This document shows positions 7,858 through 15,827 of a stretch of 16,979 nucleotides of DNA, in pieces. Source of the stretch: Candidatus Neomicrothrix sp. UBA881. Its GTDB lineage: Bacteria; Actinomycetota; Acidimicrobiia; Acidimicrobiales; MedAcidi-G1. Location: assembly GCA_002294285.1 (NCBI GenBank), contig DBFL01000057.1, positions 83,979 to 100,957 of the forward strand. The letters run 5' to 3'. Below the pieces are notes generated by a model. It ran no database searches. It saw only the letters and a list, made by a program, of their open reading frames with translations, and was not told where the DNA came from. Position 1 is the first letter of the stretch, and each line of letters opens with the position of its first letter. The position numbers and the translations under genes were made by a program.

Positions 7858-7886
7858 TTAACTGTTTCCGGTTACGGTGCGATAAT
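7858..7886 (+). promoter_or_regulatory. candidate promoter of the thiolase operon
   Basis: TTAACT (7858-7863) and GATAAT (7881-7886) are separated by 17 bases, 22 bases before the thiolase ATG. A GGAGG ribosome site (7899-7903) lies 5 bases upstream of that ATG. The matches are moderate. The rest of the 143-base divergent gap (7766-7908) shows only AT-rich sequence and a short ATTTC-T-GAAAT repeat at 7816-7826. Confidence 0.4.
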
Positions 7887-7908
7887 TAGATTTGACTTGG
7901 AGGTGTAA

Positions 7909-9090
7909 ATGTCCCCTATCGTTATTCTCGCCGGCGTAAGAACCCCTATCGGACGTCTACAAGGAGGACTTAAATCGATCACAGCTACCGATCTTGGTGC
8001 TATTGCCATAAAAGAATCTTGCGAAAAAGCCGGAATTGAGCCATCTCAAATTGATTTTTCCTACTTGGGGAATGTTATTTCAGCTGGAATTGGACAGGTC
8101 CCCGCCCGCCGAGCGGCAGTCGATGCTGGCATTCCAATGACTTCACCTTCTACTTTGCTTAACAGAGCCTGTCTTTCTGGTATGCATTCAATACATTTGG
8201 CAAGTCAAATGCTCCGTCTCCAAGAGGCAGAAATCGTTATTGCTGGTGGTATGGAATCAATGACCAACTCGCCTTATATGCTTCCTGGAGCAAGATCTGG
8301 CTTGAGATTTGGTGACGGAAACCTTGTGGACTCCATGCTTTTTGATGGTCTTACCTGCACCATAGAAGATTGTTCGATGGGTGAAGCTACTGATCGTTTT
8401 GCTAAAGAACTTGGTATTTCGCGCGAAGATCAAGATGCTTTTGCTGCTCAATCTCATCAACGGGCTGCTAAAGCACAAAAAGACGGTCTTTTTGATGAGG
8501 AAATTTGTCCTGTCGAAATTCCTCAAAGAAACGGAGACACTCTAACAGTCAAAGACGACGAGGGAATACGTCAAGATGCTGATATTGACTCAATGTCACG
8601 TCTTTCCCCCGCTTTTACAAAAGATGGCACCATCACTGCCGGTAACGCCTCACAGATATCTGACGGAGGTGCAGCAATGGTAGTCACAACACTTGAAAAA
8701 GCGGAACAGTTAGGCATTGAACCTGTAGCCGAAATAATTTCTCACGGGCAGGTAGCGGGACCGGATACCAGCCTTCTGCATCAGCCTAGCAATGCAATAA
8801 ATGCCGCTTTGGAATCGGGCGGTATGGGTGTAAGCGATATGGATCTCTTTGAAATAAACGAAGCGTTTGCTGCCGTTGCTCTAGCTTCGATGGAAGCTCT
8901 GGGCGTAAATGATGAAATTGTAAATGTGAACGGTGGTGCAATCGCTCTTGGTCATCCAATAGGCATGTCTGGCACTCGAGTTGTTCTTACGCTTATTCAT
9001 GAACTTCATCGTCGAGGAGGCGGCTTGGGCGCCGCCAGTCTTTGTGGTGGTGGCGGTCAAGGCGAAGCTCTGATTCTAAAGGTTCGATAA
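7909..9090 (+). CDS. thiolase (acetyl-CoA C-acyltransferase)
   Basis: A 393-residue type I/II thiolase with every catalytic residue in place: nucleophile C88 (NRACLSGMHS), H349 (ALGHPIG) and second cysteine C379 (SLCGGGGQG). The signature GGMESMT and the NEAFAAV segment are present. Length and residue spacing follow the tetrameric biosynthetic/degradative thiolases. It would cleave 3-ketoacyl-CoA with CoA, or run the reverse condensation. With the hydratase, SDR and acyl-CoA ligase nearby, degradation is the more natural reading. Start: ATG with GGAGG 5 bases upstream. It is the first gene of a three-gene operon; its TAA overlaps the ATG of the esterase (TAATG), so their translation is coupled. 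Confidence 0.96.
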   Translation: MSPIVILAGVRTPIGRLQGGLKSITATDLGAIAIKESCEKAGIEPSQIDFSYLGNVISAGIGQVPARRAAVDAGIPMTSPSTLLNRACLSGMHSIHLASQMLRLQEAEIVIAGGMESMTNSPYMLPGARSGLRFGDGNLVDSMLFDGLTCTIEDCSMGEATDRFAKELGISREDQDAFAAQSHQRAAKAQKDGLFDEEICPVEIPQRNGDTLTVKDDEGIRQDADIDSMSRLSPAFTKDGTITAGNASQISDGGAAMVVTTLEKAEQLGIEPVAEIISHGQVAGPDTSLLHQPSNAINAALESGGMGVSDMDLFEINEAFAAVALASMEALGVNDEIVNVNGGAIALGHPIGMSGTRVVLTLIHELHRRGGGLGAASLCGGGGQGEALILKVR

Positions 9091-10586
9091 TGAAAGAAAG
9101 CATCACGTTCGATCATCCGGTAGCAAGAACAACATTTGGTGATGTCGCAGGACGTTTTCGAAATGGCGTCGAATTATTTGCAGGCATTCCATATGCATCT
9201 CCCCCAGTCGGAGATCTGAGATTCGCTGCCCCGATACCACCCGAAAGCTGGGAAGGAGTTAGAGAAACGAAACGTTTCAGCCCCGCTTCACCTCAACTGC
9301 CAGGTGAAGGTTTGACTGATCGTTTTCCTGTCCGCTGGGATGAAGACTGCCTATACCTGAATGTTGTAACTCCTGCTTCTGATGACAAGAAGAGGCCCGT
9401 TTACGTTTGGATCCATGGTGGTGCTTACAGAAGAGGCCAAGGAGGAGTCCCATGGTACGACGGGACTTCTTTCGCGTCGCGTGGTGATGTAGTAGTTGTG
9501 ACAATCAACTACCGTTTAGGGGCTTTTGGCTTTACCGAGCTTGGTCAACATTTTGGTGAGAAATTTGCCTCTTCTGGATTAAACGGTTTACTTGATCAAA
9601 TTGCTGCTCTGGAATGGGTTAGGGACAACATTGCATCTTTTGGCGGAGATCCAAATGCAGTGACAGTTGGTGGAGAGTCAGCTGGAGCTTTTAGTGTTGC
9701 CAACCTTCTTGCGTCTCCTTCAGCGAAAGGCTTGTTTCACCGTGCCATCGCTCAAAGCGGGGCCGCTTTTCACATACATGAACCTGACGCTGGTGCTGGA
9801 ATAGCCTCAGAGCTTTTAGAAATGTTAGGTAATCCAACTTCGGAGGAAATACTGGATTTGCCTGCAATTGAAATACTTGAAGCTCAAGAAGCCCTGATTG
9901 AAAAATGGGGTTTCGCTGCTAGAGGTGTTCAACCTTTCTATCCCGTTTGGGGTCATGAAGCTCTACCTGAAGCTCCAATAGACCTGATTGACAGCGGATC
10001 TTCATGCGACATACCGCTCCTTATAGGTACCAATGAGGACGAAATGTCTCTTTATGGTTTCACTGAACTTGACGAAGGAACTCTATTTCGTTATGTGGAA
10101 AAAATCGTCGATAACCCTAAAGAGGTAATTGATGTTTACCGTAAGAGGGTTGGTGATGATTCGGGTTGGCTTGCGTGCGCGATCGGCAGCGATTGGGTTT
10201 TCAGAATTCCTGCGATTCGTCTGGCCGAAACACGAGAAAACCATGACAGCAACACATGGATGTATCTTTTCTCATGGGATTCCAGAGCTTTCGAGGGCAG
10301 GTTCGGATCGGCTCATTCTCTTGAATTGCCTTTTACTTTTAACACTTTGGATCGTGCGGGTGTTGATCTTTTTATCGGTGAAGGGGAACTTCCAACTTCT
10401 GTAGCTGAAACCATGCACGATGCTTGGATTTCATTTATTAAAGGTGGAAACCCTTCAACTTCGGTTCTAGGTGAGTGGCCTGCATACACGACGGAAAATC
10501 GGGCTGTTATGGAAATCAATAATGAATGTGGGCTTCTAATCGACCCTCAGAAAGAAGAACGTTCTCTATGGGATGGTGTTAGATGA
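9090..10586 (+). CDS. type B carboxylesterase (alpha/beta hydrolase)
   Basis: A 498-residue serine esterase of the COesterase/para-nitrobenzyl esterase family. The catalytic triad is S197 in GGESAG (194-199), E318 in GTNEDE and H409 in GSAHSLELPF; the oxyanion hole is HGGAY (109-113). EDCLYLNV (85-92) and FGGDPNAVTV (184-193) are family hallmarks. No signal peptide is seen, so the esterase is cytosolic and would act on imported or intracellular esters. I chose the ATG at 9090, overlapping the thiolase stop by one base, over an in-frame ATG at 9042 that would lie inside the thiolase gene and add 16 Trp/Arg/Ser-rich residues. AAAGG (9078-9082) serves as the ribosome site. It is coupled to the next gene by an ATGA overlap. 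The natural ester is unknown; it probably releases an acid or alcohol for the surrounding CoA pathway. Confidence 0.94.
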   Translation: MKESITFDHPVARTTFGDVAGRFRNGVELFAGIPYASPPVGDLRFAAPIPPESWEGVRETKRFSPASPQLPGEGLTDRFPVRWDEDCLYLNVVTPASDDKKRPVYVWIHGGAYRRGQGGVPWYDGTSFASRGDVVVVTINYRLGAFGFTELGQHFGEKFASSGLNGLLDQIAALEWVRDNIASFGGDPNAVTVGGESAGAFSVANLLASPSAKGLFHRAIAQSGAAFHIHEPDAGAGIASELLEMLGNPTSEEILDLPAIEILEAQEALIEKWGFAARGVQPFYPVWGHEALPEAPIDLIDSGSSCDIPLLIGTNEDEMSLYGFTELDEGTLFRYVEKIVDNPKEVIDVYRKRVGDDSGWLACAIGSDWVFRIPAIRLAETRENHDSNTWMYLFSWDSRAFEGRFGSAHSLELPFTFNTLDRAGVDLFIGEGELPTSVAETMHDAWISFIKGGNPSTSVLGEWPAYTTENRAVMEINNECGLLIDPQKEERSLWDGVR

Positions 10587-11674
10587 GCGACTCGAAACGT
10601 GTTCTTGTTATGGGGGGAACGCAGTTCAACGGGCTAGCGCTTGTAAATCAACTCGTCAGATGCGGTCATGATGTAACAATTCTTAACCGTGGGCAAACTG
10701 AAGCTCCACTGCCGGATGGTGTTGCTCGTCTGAAAGCTGATCGGAGCGACCCTGATCAGGTTAGAGAAGTTCTCAAAGGTCTTGAGTTTGACGTGGTGCA
10801 AGATATGACTGCTTATCACCCTGAAGATGTAGCTCTGATGGTTGAAATTTTCTCAAATAAAATCGAACACTATATTTTTGCAAGTTCAACAGTTATTTAC
10901 CAAGCGACAGATACTCTGCCGATAACTGAAAGCCACCCTAAAGAACGAGGTGACCCTCAAATCGAATACGGGCTTCATAAATTGTTGTGTCAGGACATTC
11001 TTGACGAAGCTCATGAGAATGGTTTTCCATCTACAACAGTTGCTTTTGCAATGGTCTATGGACCTAGGAACATCATTCCTGATCGTGAGCAACGGATGTT
11101 CGCTCGAATGGAGTTGGGTAGGCCGATTTTGGTGCCTGGTGATGGAACAACTATAAGTCAGGTCGGGCACGTAGATGATCAGGCGGCTGCGCTTGAAGCG
11201 CTCATGTGTAAACCTGTTAGTTTTGGACGTCTTTATAATCTCACTGGAAACAGTTTTCAATCTGACATCGACTACGTGGAAACTACTGCCACAGCGATAG
11301 GGAAAGAAGCAGAAATGCGTTTCATACCTGCTGAAATTATGGAACGACTTTGGGATGGAGAAATAGAATTCGATTCAGGAGCCAGCAGTAAGGTGAAAGT
11401 TGATATACGAACAAGCGAAGAGGCTTTACGTAAACAAGCTGCAATTCGTCATCGTTTCCGCTTCACAACTGTAATTCCCAGACTGGCACCAAATATCCAT
11501 CGTTGGAATCGAGATGTGATTTTTAGTATCGATGCCATTTGCGAAGATACCGGATGGGAACCGGAACATACTTTGTCATCAATGGTTTCCCAAACCTACA
11601 AATGGCATAAAGACAGTGGTGGTCGAGAATTTGACTGGTCTTACGAGGACCAAATACTCAATCTGATCGATTAA
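10583..11674 (+). CDS. NAD-dependent epimerase/dehydratase-like oxidoreductase (atypical extended SDR)
   Basis: A 363-residue Rossmann protein starting with the nucleotide motif MGGTQFNG (10-17), the GGTxFxG form seen in atypical extended SDRs rather than the classic GxxGxxG of sugar epimerases. ILNRG (33-37) ends the second strand. SST (101-103), Y129 and K133 (YGLHK) form a plausible Ser-Tyr-Lys catalytic set. MVYGPRN (157-163) and GHVDDQAAA (195-203) fit the substrate-domain side of the family. The last 90 residues are less typical. The substrate could be a nucleotide sugar, but its coupling to a thiolase and an esterase suggests an oxidation or reduction in the same catabolic route; that is inference. 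The ATG overlaps the esterase TGA (ATGA). Its TAA overlaps the oppF stop on the other strand at TTAA (11671-11674). Confidence 0.85.
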   Translation: MSDSKRVLVMGGTQFNGLALVNQLVRCGHDVTILNRGQTEAPLPDGVARLKADRSDPDQVREVLKGLEFDVVQDMTAYHPEDVALMVEIFSNKIEHYIFASSTVIYQATDTLPITESHPKERGDPQIEYGLHKLLCQDILDEAHENGFPSTTVAFAMVYGPRNIIPDREQRMFARMELGRPILVPGDGTTISQVGHVDDQAAALEALMCKPVSFGRLYNLTGNSFQSDIDYVETTATAIGKEAEMRFIPAEIMERLWDGEIEFDSGASSKVKVDIRTSEEALRKQAAIRHRFRFTTVIPRLAPNIHRWNRDVIFSIDAICEDTGWEPEHTLSSMVSQTYKWHKDSGGREFDWSYEDQILNLID

Positions 11675-12681
11675 CGATCTATAACAGGAAAGTGGCAGGC
11701 AACGAAATGGTCATCGCCTACTTTTTGCATCTCAGGTTCTTTCTCTTCACACAACGCCTGCGCTGATGGGCATCGGGTTCTGAATCGACAACCTGTTGGA
11801 GGATTTATTGGAGAAGGAATGTCATCACCTATTGCCGATTCTGATTCACTGACAGTGGACGCGGGTTCGGGGGCTGATGCAAGCAGGACCCTAGTGTATG
11901 GGTGGGCAGGTAGAGAGTAAATTGTGTCAGAGCTGCCTATTTCACAGATTTTTCCTAGATACATCACTACGACACGATCGCTGACGTTCCTGACTACTGA
12001 AAGGTCATGGCTAATAAATAAAAGTGTCAAACCATACTTTTCTTTCATTTCTTCTAAAAGGTTTAAGATCTGAGCTTGAACGGAAACATCTAAAGCGGAA
12101 ACAGGCTCGTCACAAATAAGAATTTCGGGATCTAGTGCAACAGCTCTAGCTATAGAAATCCGCTGGCATTGTCCGCCGGAAAATTCATGGGCTCTTCTAG
12201 TCGCTGCTATTTCGGGGTCGATGCCGACAGATTCGAGTATCTCGTCAACCCGGTCTTGAATTTGTTGTTCACTCATGCCGTTAGGCCAAATAGCGAGTCC
12301 TTCTTTTACTACTTCACGGACTATTCTTCGCGGATTGAGGGAAGAGATGGGGTCTTGGAAAATCATCTGCAATTTAGGTCTAATTTTCCTAAGTGCGTCT
12401 CCTTTTAATCCTGAAAGTTCAATTGGACCATCTTCTGAATCAACCATCACACTGCCTGAAGTGGGCTTAGGTAGCTGCACTATGGACCGTGCAGTTGTTG
12501 ACTTACCGCATCCTGATTCACCAACAATTCCGAGTGTTTCACCTTTTTTAACATCAAAGCTGACATCAGAAACTGCGTGGACTATTTCATCTCTACCCAC
12601 CTTAAATTCCATTACTAGGTTCTTGACACTTAGAACTATGTCATCATCTTCACGCATCTGAGTAACACCACTACCAGCCAT
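11671..12681 (-). CDS. oppF: oligopeptide/dipeptide-type ABC transporter ATPase (OppF-like)
   Basis: A 336-residue ABC ATPase, the second of a heterodimeric pair. Walker A is GESGCGKST (54-62), the Q-loop Q109 is in IFQDP, the signature is FSGGQCQR (167-174), Walker B is LICDEP (188-193) and the switch His is H225. The C-terminal Opp/Dpp extension is present, with C298, C304, C311 and C329 spaced C-x5-C-x6-C-x17-C; in one structurally studied DppD this region binds a [4Fe-4S] cluster. It is cytosolic and couples ATP hydrolysis to import through OppB/OppC. Its ATG overlaps the oppD stop by one base (TGATG). The symbol names the family; the transported substrate could be peptides or another small molecule. 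Confidence 0.93.
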   Translation of the reverse strand: MAGSGVTQMREDDDIVLSVKNLVMEFKVGRDEIVHAVSDVSFDVKKGETLGIVGESGCGKSTTARSIVQLPKPTSGSVMVDSEDGPIELSGLKGDALRKIRPKLQMIFQDPISSLNPRRIVREVVKEGLAIWPNGMSEQQIQDRVDEILESVGIDPEIAATRRAHEFSGGQCQRISIARAVALDPEILICDEPVSALDVSVQAQILNLLEEMKEKYGLTLLFISHDLSVVRNVSDRVVVMYLGKICEIGSSDTIYSLPAHPYTRVLLASAPEPASTVSESESAIGDDIPSPINPPTGCRFRTRCPSAQALCEEKEPEMQKVGDDHFVACHFPVIDR

Positions 12682-13766
12682 CAGAGTTCTCCTGTGTCAG
12701 ATCGCGCAGCAGATGTTTCAAATTCCTTCATATCTAAACCTGCAGGCGTGTGACCTGCATTCTGATTAGTTTCTCTAGCCTTTATGCCTTCAGGCGTACT
12801 TACAGGATTGTGACATGCGCAAAGGTGTCTTTTTTCTTGCTCAACTAGCGGTGGCATATCAGTTAAACATTCACTAGTGGAGTAACGGCATCTCGGAACG
12901 AATGGACAACCTATAATTTTACCTATTACCTCTGGAGGCTTACCTGGAATTGGAACTAGCCTCGTGTGACTTGGAGTATCTATCTTTGGAATTGTTGCAT
13001 TCAAAGCTTCCGTATAGGGATGAAGCCCGTCACATTCGAAAAGAACAGAAGTTGGAGCTTTTTCCATTGTCCGGCCACCGTACATGACCATAATTTCATC
13101 CGTTCGACCCTTCACGACACCAAGATCATGAGTTATCAATATCATCGACATTCCGCGCTCTTTGCGAAGATCATCTAAAAGGTCCAAAATATGCTTTTGA
13201 ACTGTGACATCTAACGCTGTTGTGGGTTCATCAGCTATTAGAAGCCTTGGATCGCATGCTAAAGCGATGGCAATCACAACTCTTTGTCTAAGACCTCCAG
13301 AAAGTTCATGTGGATATTGTCGTAGACGTTTCGCTGGTTCTGGAATCCCTACTTGTTCAAGCAAATCTCCAGCTTCGGTCATAGCTTCACTTCGACTTCG
13401 GTTCATGTGGATGCGTAGTGATTCTGCGATCTGTTCGCCAATGCGTTTAACCGGATTCAAAGAAGTCATGGGATCTTGAAAAATCATGGTCATTTCAACG
13501 CCCCAAAAATGCTTTTCTTTCTTTCTAGCGATTTCCCTTAAGTCTCTTCCATCAAATTTCATCGAGCCTTCTACCTGTGCGTAAGAAGGCAAAAGGTTCA
13601 TAAGTGTTTTGGCGGTAACAGATTTACCGGATCCGGATTCGCCTACGATTCCTATCGATTTTCCGGGTTCAAGATCGAATGAAACTCCATCTACAGCGCG
13701 AACAGATCCTTGTTCAGTTAAAAAACTGACATGTAGATCTTCAACAGAAATCAACGAGTCAGCCAT
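12681..13766 (-). CDS. oppD: oligopeptide/dipeptide-type ABC transporter ATPase (OppD-like)
   Basis: A 361-residue ABC ATPase, partner of the following OppF. Walker A is GESGSGKS (42-49), Q97 is in IFQDP, the signature is LSGGLRQR (155-162), Walker B is LIADEP (176-181) and the switch His is H213. The Opp/Dpp C-terminal extension carries cysteines C287, C293, C300 and C318 with the same C-x5-C-x6-C-x17-C spacing as OppF. After these comes a further hydrophilic tail of about 40 residues, longer than I would expect. Start: ATG at 13766, because GGAGG (13773-13777) sits 6 bases upstream; a TTG at 13772 directly touches that site and is unlikely. The ribosome site is encoded by the last Gly codons of oppC, whose stop lies 2 bases before this ATG. 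Confidence 0.93.
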   Translation of the reverse strand: MADSLISVEDLHVSFLTEQGSVRAVDGVSFDLEPGKSIGIVGESGSGKSVTAKTLMNLLPSYAQVEGSMKFDGRDLREIARKKEKHFWGVEMTMIFQDPMTSLNPVKRIGEQIAESLRIHMNRSRSEAMTEAGDLLEQVGIPEPAKRLRQYPHELSGGLRQRVVIAIALACDPRLLIADEPTTALDVTVQKHILDLLDDLRKERGMSMILITHDLGVVKGRTDEIMVMYGGRTMEKAPTSVLFECDGLHPYTEALNATIPKIDTPSHTRLVPIPGKPPEVIGKIIGCPFVPRCRYSTSECLTDMPPLVEQEKRHLCACHNPVSTPEGIKARETNQNAGHTPAGLDMKEFETSAARSDTGEL

Positions 13767-13768
13767 TA

Positions 13769-14689
13769 TCAACCTCCCCCGATTCCCATTTCGCGCACAT
13801 CAAAGAAATCTCTTAACCTGTCACCTGCATAGTTCAGTGACATCACTGTTAAAAACATTATGCCTATAGGGAACATCGAGACCCACGGTGCTTTTTGCAG
13901 AGTTCTCGAAGCAGATCCGAGAACAATCATCTTTCCCCAAGAGAATCCTTCTTCAACGGAAAGTCCTAAAAACGCGAGTCCCCCTTCTCCGACTATCGCC
14001 AAAGCCATACCCAAAAATGCAAGAGCTCCCATTGGAATGGTCACGTTTGGAAGTATTTCTTTAATCATGATTCTTCTATTAGTGGAACCTAAAATTCTTG
14101 CTGCTGCTACGAACTCTCTTTCGGAAATAGAAATTGTAATCGCACGGGCTAAGCGTGCTACTGGTGCAACACCGATGATTCCGATTGTCAAGCAAACAAC
14201 TGCGAGTGTTTGACCTAGAAGGGAAATTATCAAAAGTGCTAGTACTAAACCTGGGAAAGCGAAGAGTATGAAAATTATGATGGAGAGGAATTTGTCAGTC
14301 GCTCCTTTGAAAAACCCAGCGACGATTCCTAGTGGCCCTCCTACGGCGAATCCGAAAACTATGGCGAAGAAACCTACAGTGAGAGAAACTCTGGATCCCC
14401 AGATTGTTCTAGAGAACATGTCTCGACCATTTGTATCAGTGCCGAACCAGTTGTCCCAGTTTGGGGCGTCAAGACGTCCTCCTGCTCCTGTCTGATCCGG
14501 ATCGGGGATCGGCAAAACAGGAGCTAAGAAAGCTGCGATAACGACAAGAATCATCCATCCTATGGAGACCCAGAAACCGAAACCGATTTTTCGTTTTTCT
14601 CTTTTCTCGTCGTCTATTAGAGAGGAGTCTTCATCCTGAGGACTTAAGCCTTTAGAACCGCGTTTTGTCGTTGTTAGATTAAGTTTCAC
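13769..14689 (-). CDS. oppC: ABC transporter permease (OppC/DppC-like)
   Basis: A 306-residue inner membrane permease. A hydrophilic charged N-terminus of about 35 residues precedes the first membrane helix (about 38-60), followed by the periplasmic FGTDTNGRD motif (82-90) typical of OppC/DppC, and further helices at about 102-126, 134-158, 163-180, 219-243 and 268-290. The cytoplasmic coupling loop REFVAAARILG...LPN (191-215) contacts the ATPases. The start is GTG at 14689, overlapping the oppB stop by 11 bases, with GAGG upstream; no in-frame ATG gives a better start before the first helix. It ends in a short Gly-rich run whose codons double as the oppD ribosome site. Confidence 0.92.
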   Translation of the reverse strand: MKLNLTTTKRGSKGLSPQDEDSSLIDDEKREKRKIGFGFWVSIGWMILVVIAAFLAPVLPIPDPDQTGAGGRLDAPNWDNWFGTDTNGRDMFSRTIWGSRVSLTVGFFAIVFGFAVGGPLGIVAGFFKGATDKFLSIIIFILFAFPGLVLALLIISLLGQTLAVVCLTIGIIGVAPVARLARAITISISEREFVAAARILGSTNRRIMIKEILPNVTIPMGALAFLGMALAIVGEGGLAFLGLSVEEGFSWGKMIVLGSASRTLQKAPWVSMFPIGIMFLTVMSLNYAGDRLRDFFDVREMGIGGG

Positions 14690-15683
14690 GGCTTACCCTC
14701 GGATCGATGACGGAGTAAAACATATCAACAATGAAATTAATCGCTATAAACGATGACGATATTACGGTGACAAGTCCGAGGACAAGTGGGAAATCGTCTC
14801 GTATGACAGCTTCAACAAAAGTTCTTCCCAATCCTGGGATTACAAAAATTTGTTCAACAACTAAAGCTCCACCTATTAAGCCTCCTGTGCTTAAACCGAA
14901 AACTGTTACTAAAGAGAAAAGAGAGGGCCGTAAAACATGGCGAAACATTATCCAACGATCCGAAAGTCCTTTAGCTTTTGCCATAAGAACGAAATCTTCC
15001 TGCAAAGTTGTTATCAGGTCTGTTCTCAATAAACGGAAGTAGGTTGCAGCTAGAGGGAGGGCTAAAGTCATTGCCGGCAGGACAGTCGACCGTAAACGAC
15101 TGAAAAAGTCATCGTCTTCATACCGACTTGGGAATATCTGCCATTTGACCACAAATAAGTAGAAGAGGATCACGCCGAGTGCGAAATTTGGTAGTGATAT
15201 AAAACCAAAAGAAGAAACCGTAGCTGATTTATCGAATGCACGATTTGCTTTATAGGCGGCTCGAATAGCAGCAGGAACTGCAATCAGAAGTGCGAAAATT
15301 TCTGCGACCACCATAAGAAATATTGATTTTGGTATTCGATTTCCAATGATTGTGGTAACAGGCATTGAATTTTTGAATGAAACACCAAGGTCACCTTGAA
15401 CAACATCTCCGACCCATCTCACATAACGAAGAGGTAGAGGGTCATTCAAGTGGTACTTTTCCCTTGCCGCCTCCACAACTTCACAGTCACCTACATCTGT
15501 TCCTCCCTGACCTGAGACATCTTCTATCTCCCCTGCAAGAACCGCATCACAATCAACTGAAGCGTGAAAACCGACGACATTGAACAATGGGTCACCCAGC
15601 GAGTTCATAGCTGCAAAAGCCAAAAAAGTCGCTGCAAGAATCACAGCAACCATTTGCGCTACGCGCTTTAAAATAAAACCCAT
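14679..15683 (-). CDS. oppB: ABC transporter permease (OppB/DppB-like)
   Basis: A 334-residue inner membrane permease. An N-terminal helix (about 5-27) leads to the SLGDP motif (28-32), then LNDPLPLRYVRW (79-90) and GDLGVSF (97-103), all hallmarks of the family. Helices follow at about 120-143, 155-180, 203-217, 256-276 and 300-324. The coupling loop is EDFVLMAKAKG...RPSL (229-255). Between GDP and the LNDP motif there are about 45 residues instead of the usual 20 or so: an acidic, Gly-rich insertion with two cysteines (C45, C67) on the external side. Start: ATG at 15683 with a G-rich AGGTGG site upstream. It is the first gene after the terminator that follows the binding protein gene. Confidence 0.92.
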   Translation of the reverse strand: MGFILKRVAQMVAVILAATFLAFAAMNSLGDPLFNVVGFHASVDCDAVLAGEIEDVSGQGGTDVGDCEVVEAAREKYHLNDPLPLRYVRWVGDVVQGDLGVSFKNSMPVTTIIGNRIPKSIFLMVVAEIFALLIAVPAAIRAAYKANRAFDKSATVSSFGFISLPNFALGVILFYLFVVKWQIFPSRYEDDDFFSRLRSTVLPAMTLALPLAATYFRLLRTDLITTLQEDFVLMAKAKGLSDRWIMFRHVLRPSLFSLVTVFGLSTGGLIGGALVVEQIFVIPGLGRTFVEAVIRDDFPLVLGLVTVISSSFIAINFIVDMFYSVIDPRVSRET

Positions 15684-15765
15684 TCCCCCACCTGCAGTCA
15701 GAGATACATCAACTTAGAAATCCGATATTAGCGCTCAGAAAGACTAAATCTCTATCCCGCTTATA

Positions 15766-15805
15766 AGAAAAAATAAAAGGGCGACTGACATAGTCAGCCG
15801 CCCTT
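15766..15805 (-). terminator. Rho-independent terminator after the binding-protein gene
   Basis: Read on the minus strand, AAGGGCGGCTGAC, a TAT loop and GTCAGTCGCCCTT form a 13-base-pair stem with one G-U pair. It is followed by TTATTTTTTCTT (stem plus U-rich tail). It starts 22 bases after the binding protein stop. Lying inside the importer operon, it probably lets only part of the transcripts continue into the permease and ATPase genes. Confidence 0.88.
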
Positions 15806-15827
15806 AAATTTCTTAGTTTGACTCTAA

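Noticed and set aside
9042..9089. Upstream in-frame ATG for the esterase
   Set aside because: It would start inside the thiolase active-site loop region and add Trp/Arg/Ser-rich residues unlike any esterase N-terminus; the ATG at 9090 has a ribosome site and the usual overlap.
10886..11260. 124-codon open frame on the - strand
   Set aside because: It is antisense to the epimerase-like gene, with no motif and no upstream signals.
12275..12661. 128-codon open frame on the + strand
   Set aside because: It is antisense to OppF, whose ATPase motifs are complete; composition is that of a shadow frame.
13767..13772. TTG start for OppD
   Set aside because: It directly abuts the GGAGG ribosome site with no spacer, while the ATG at 13766 has a 6-base spacer.
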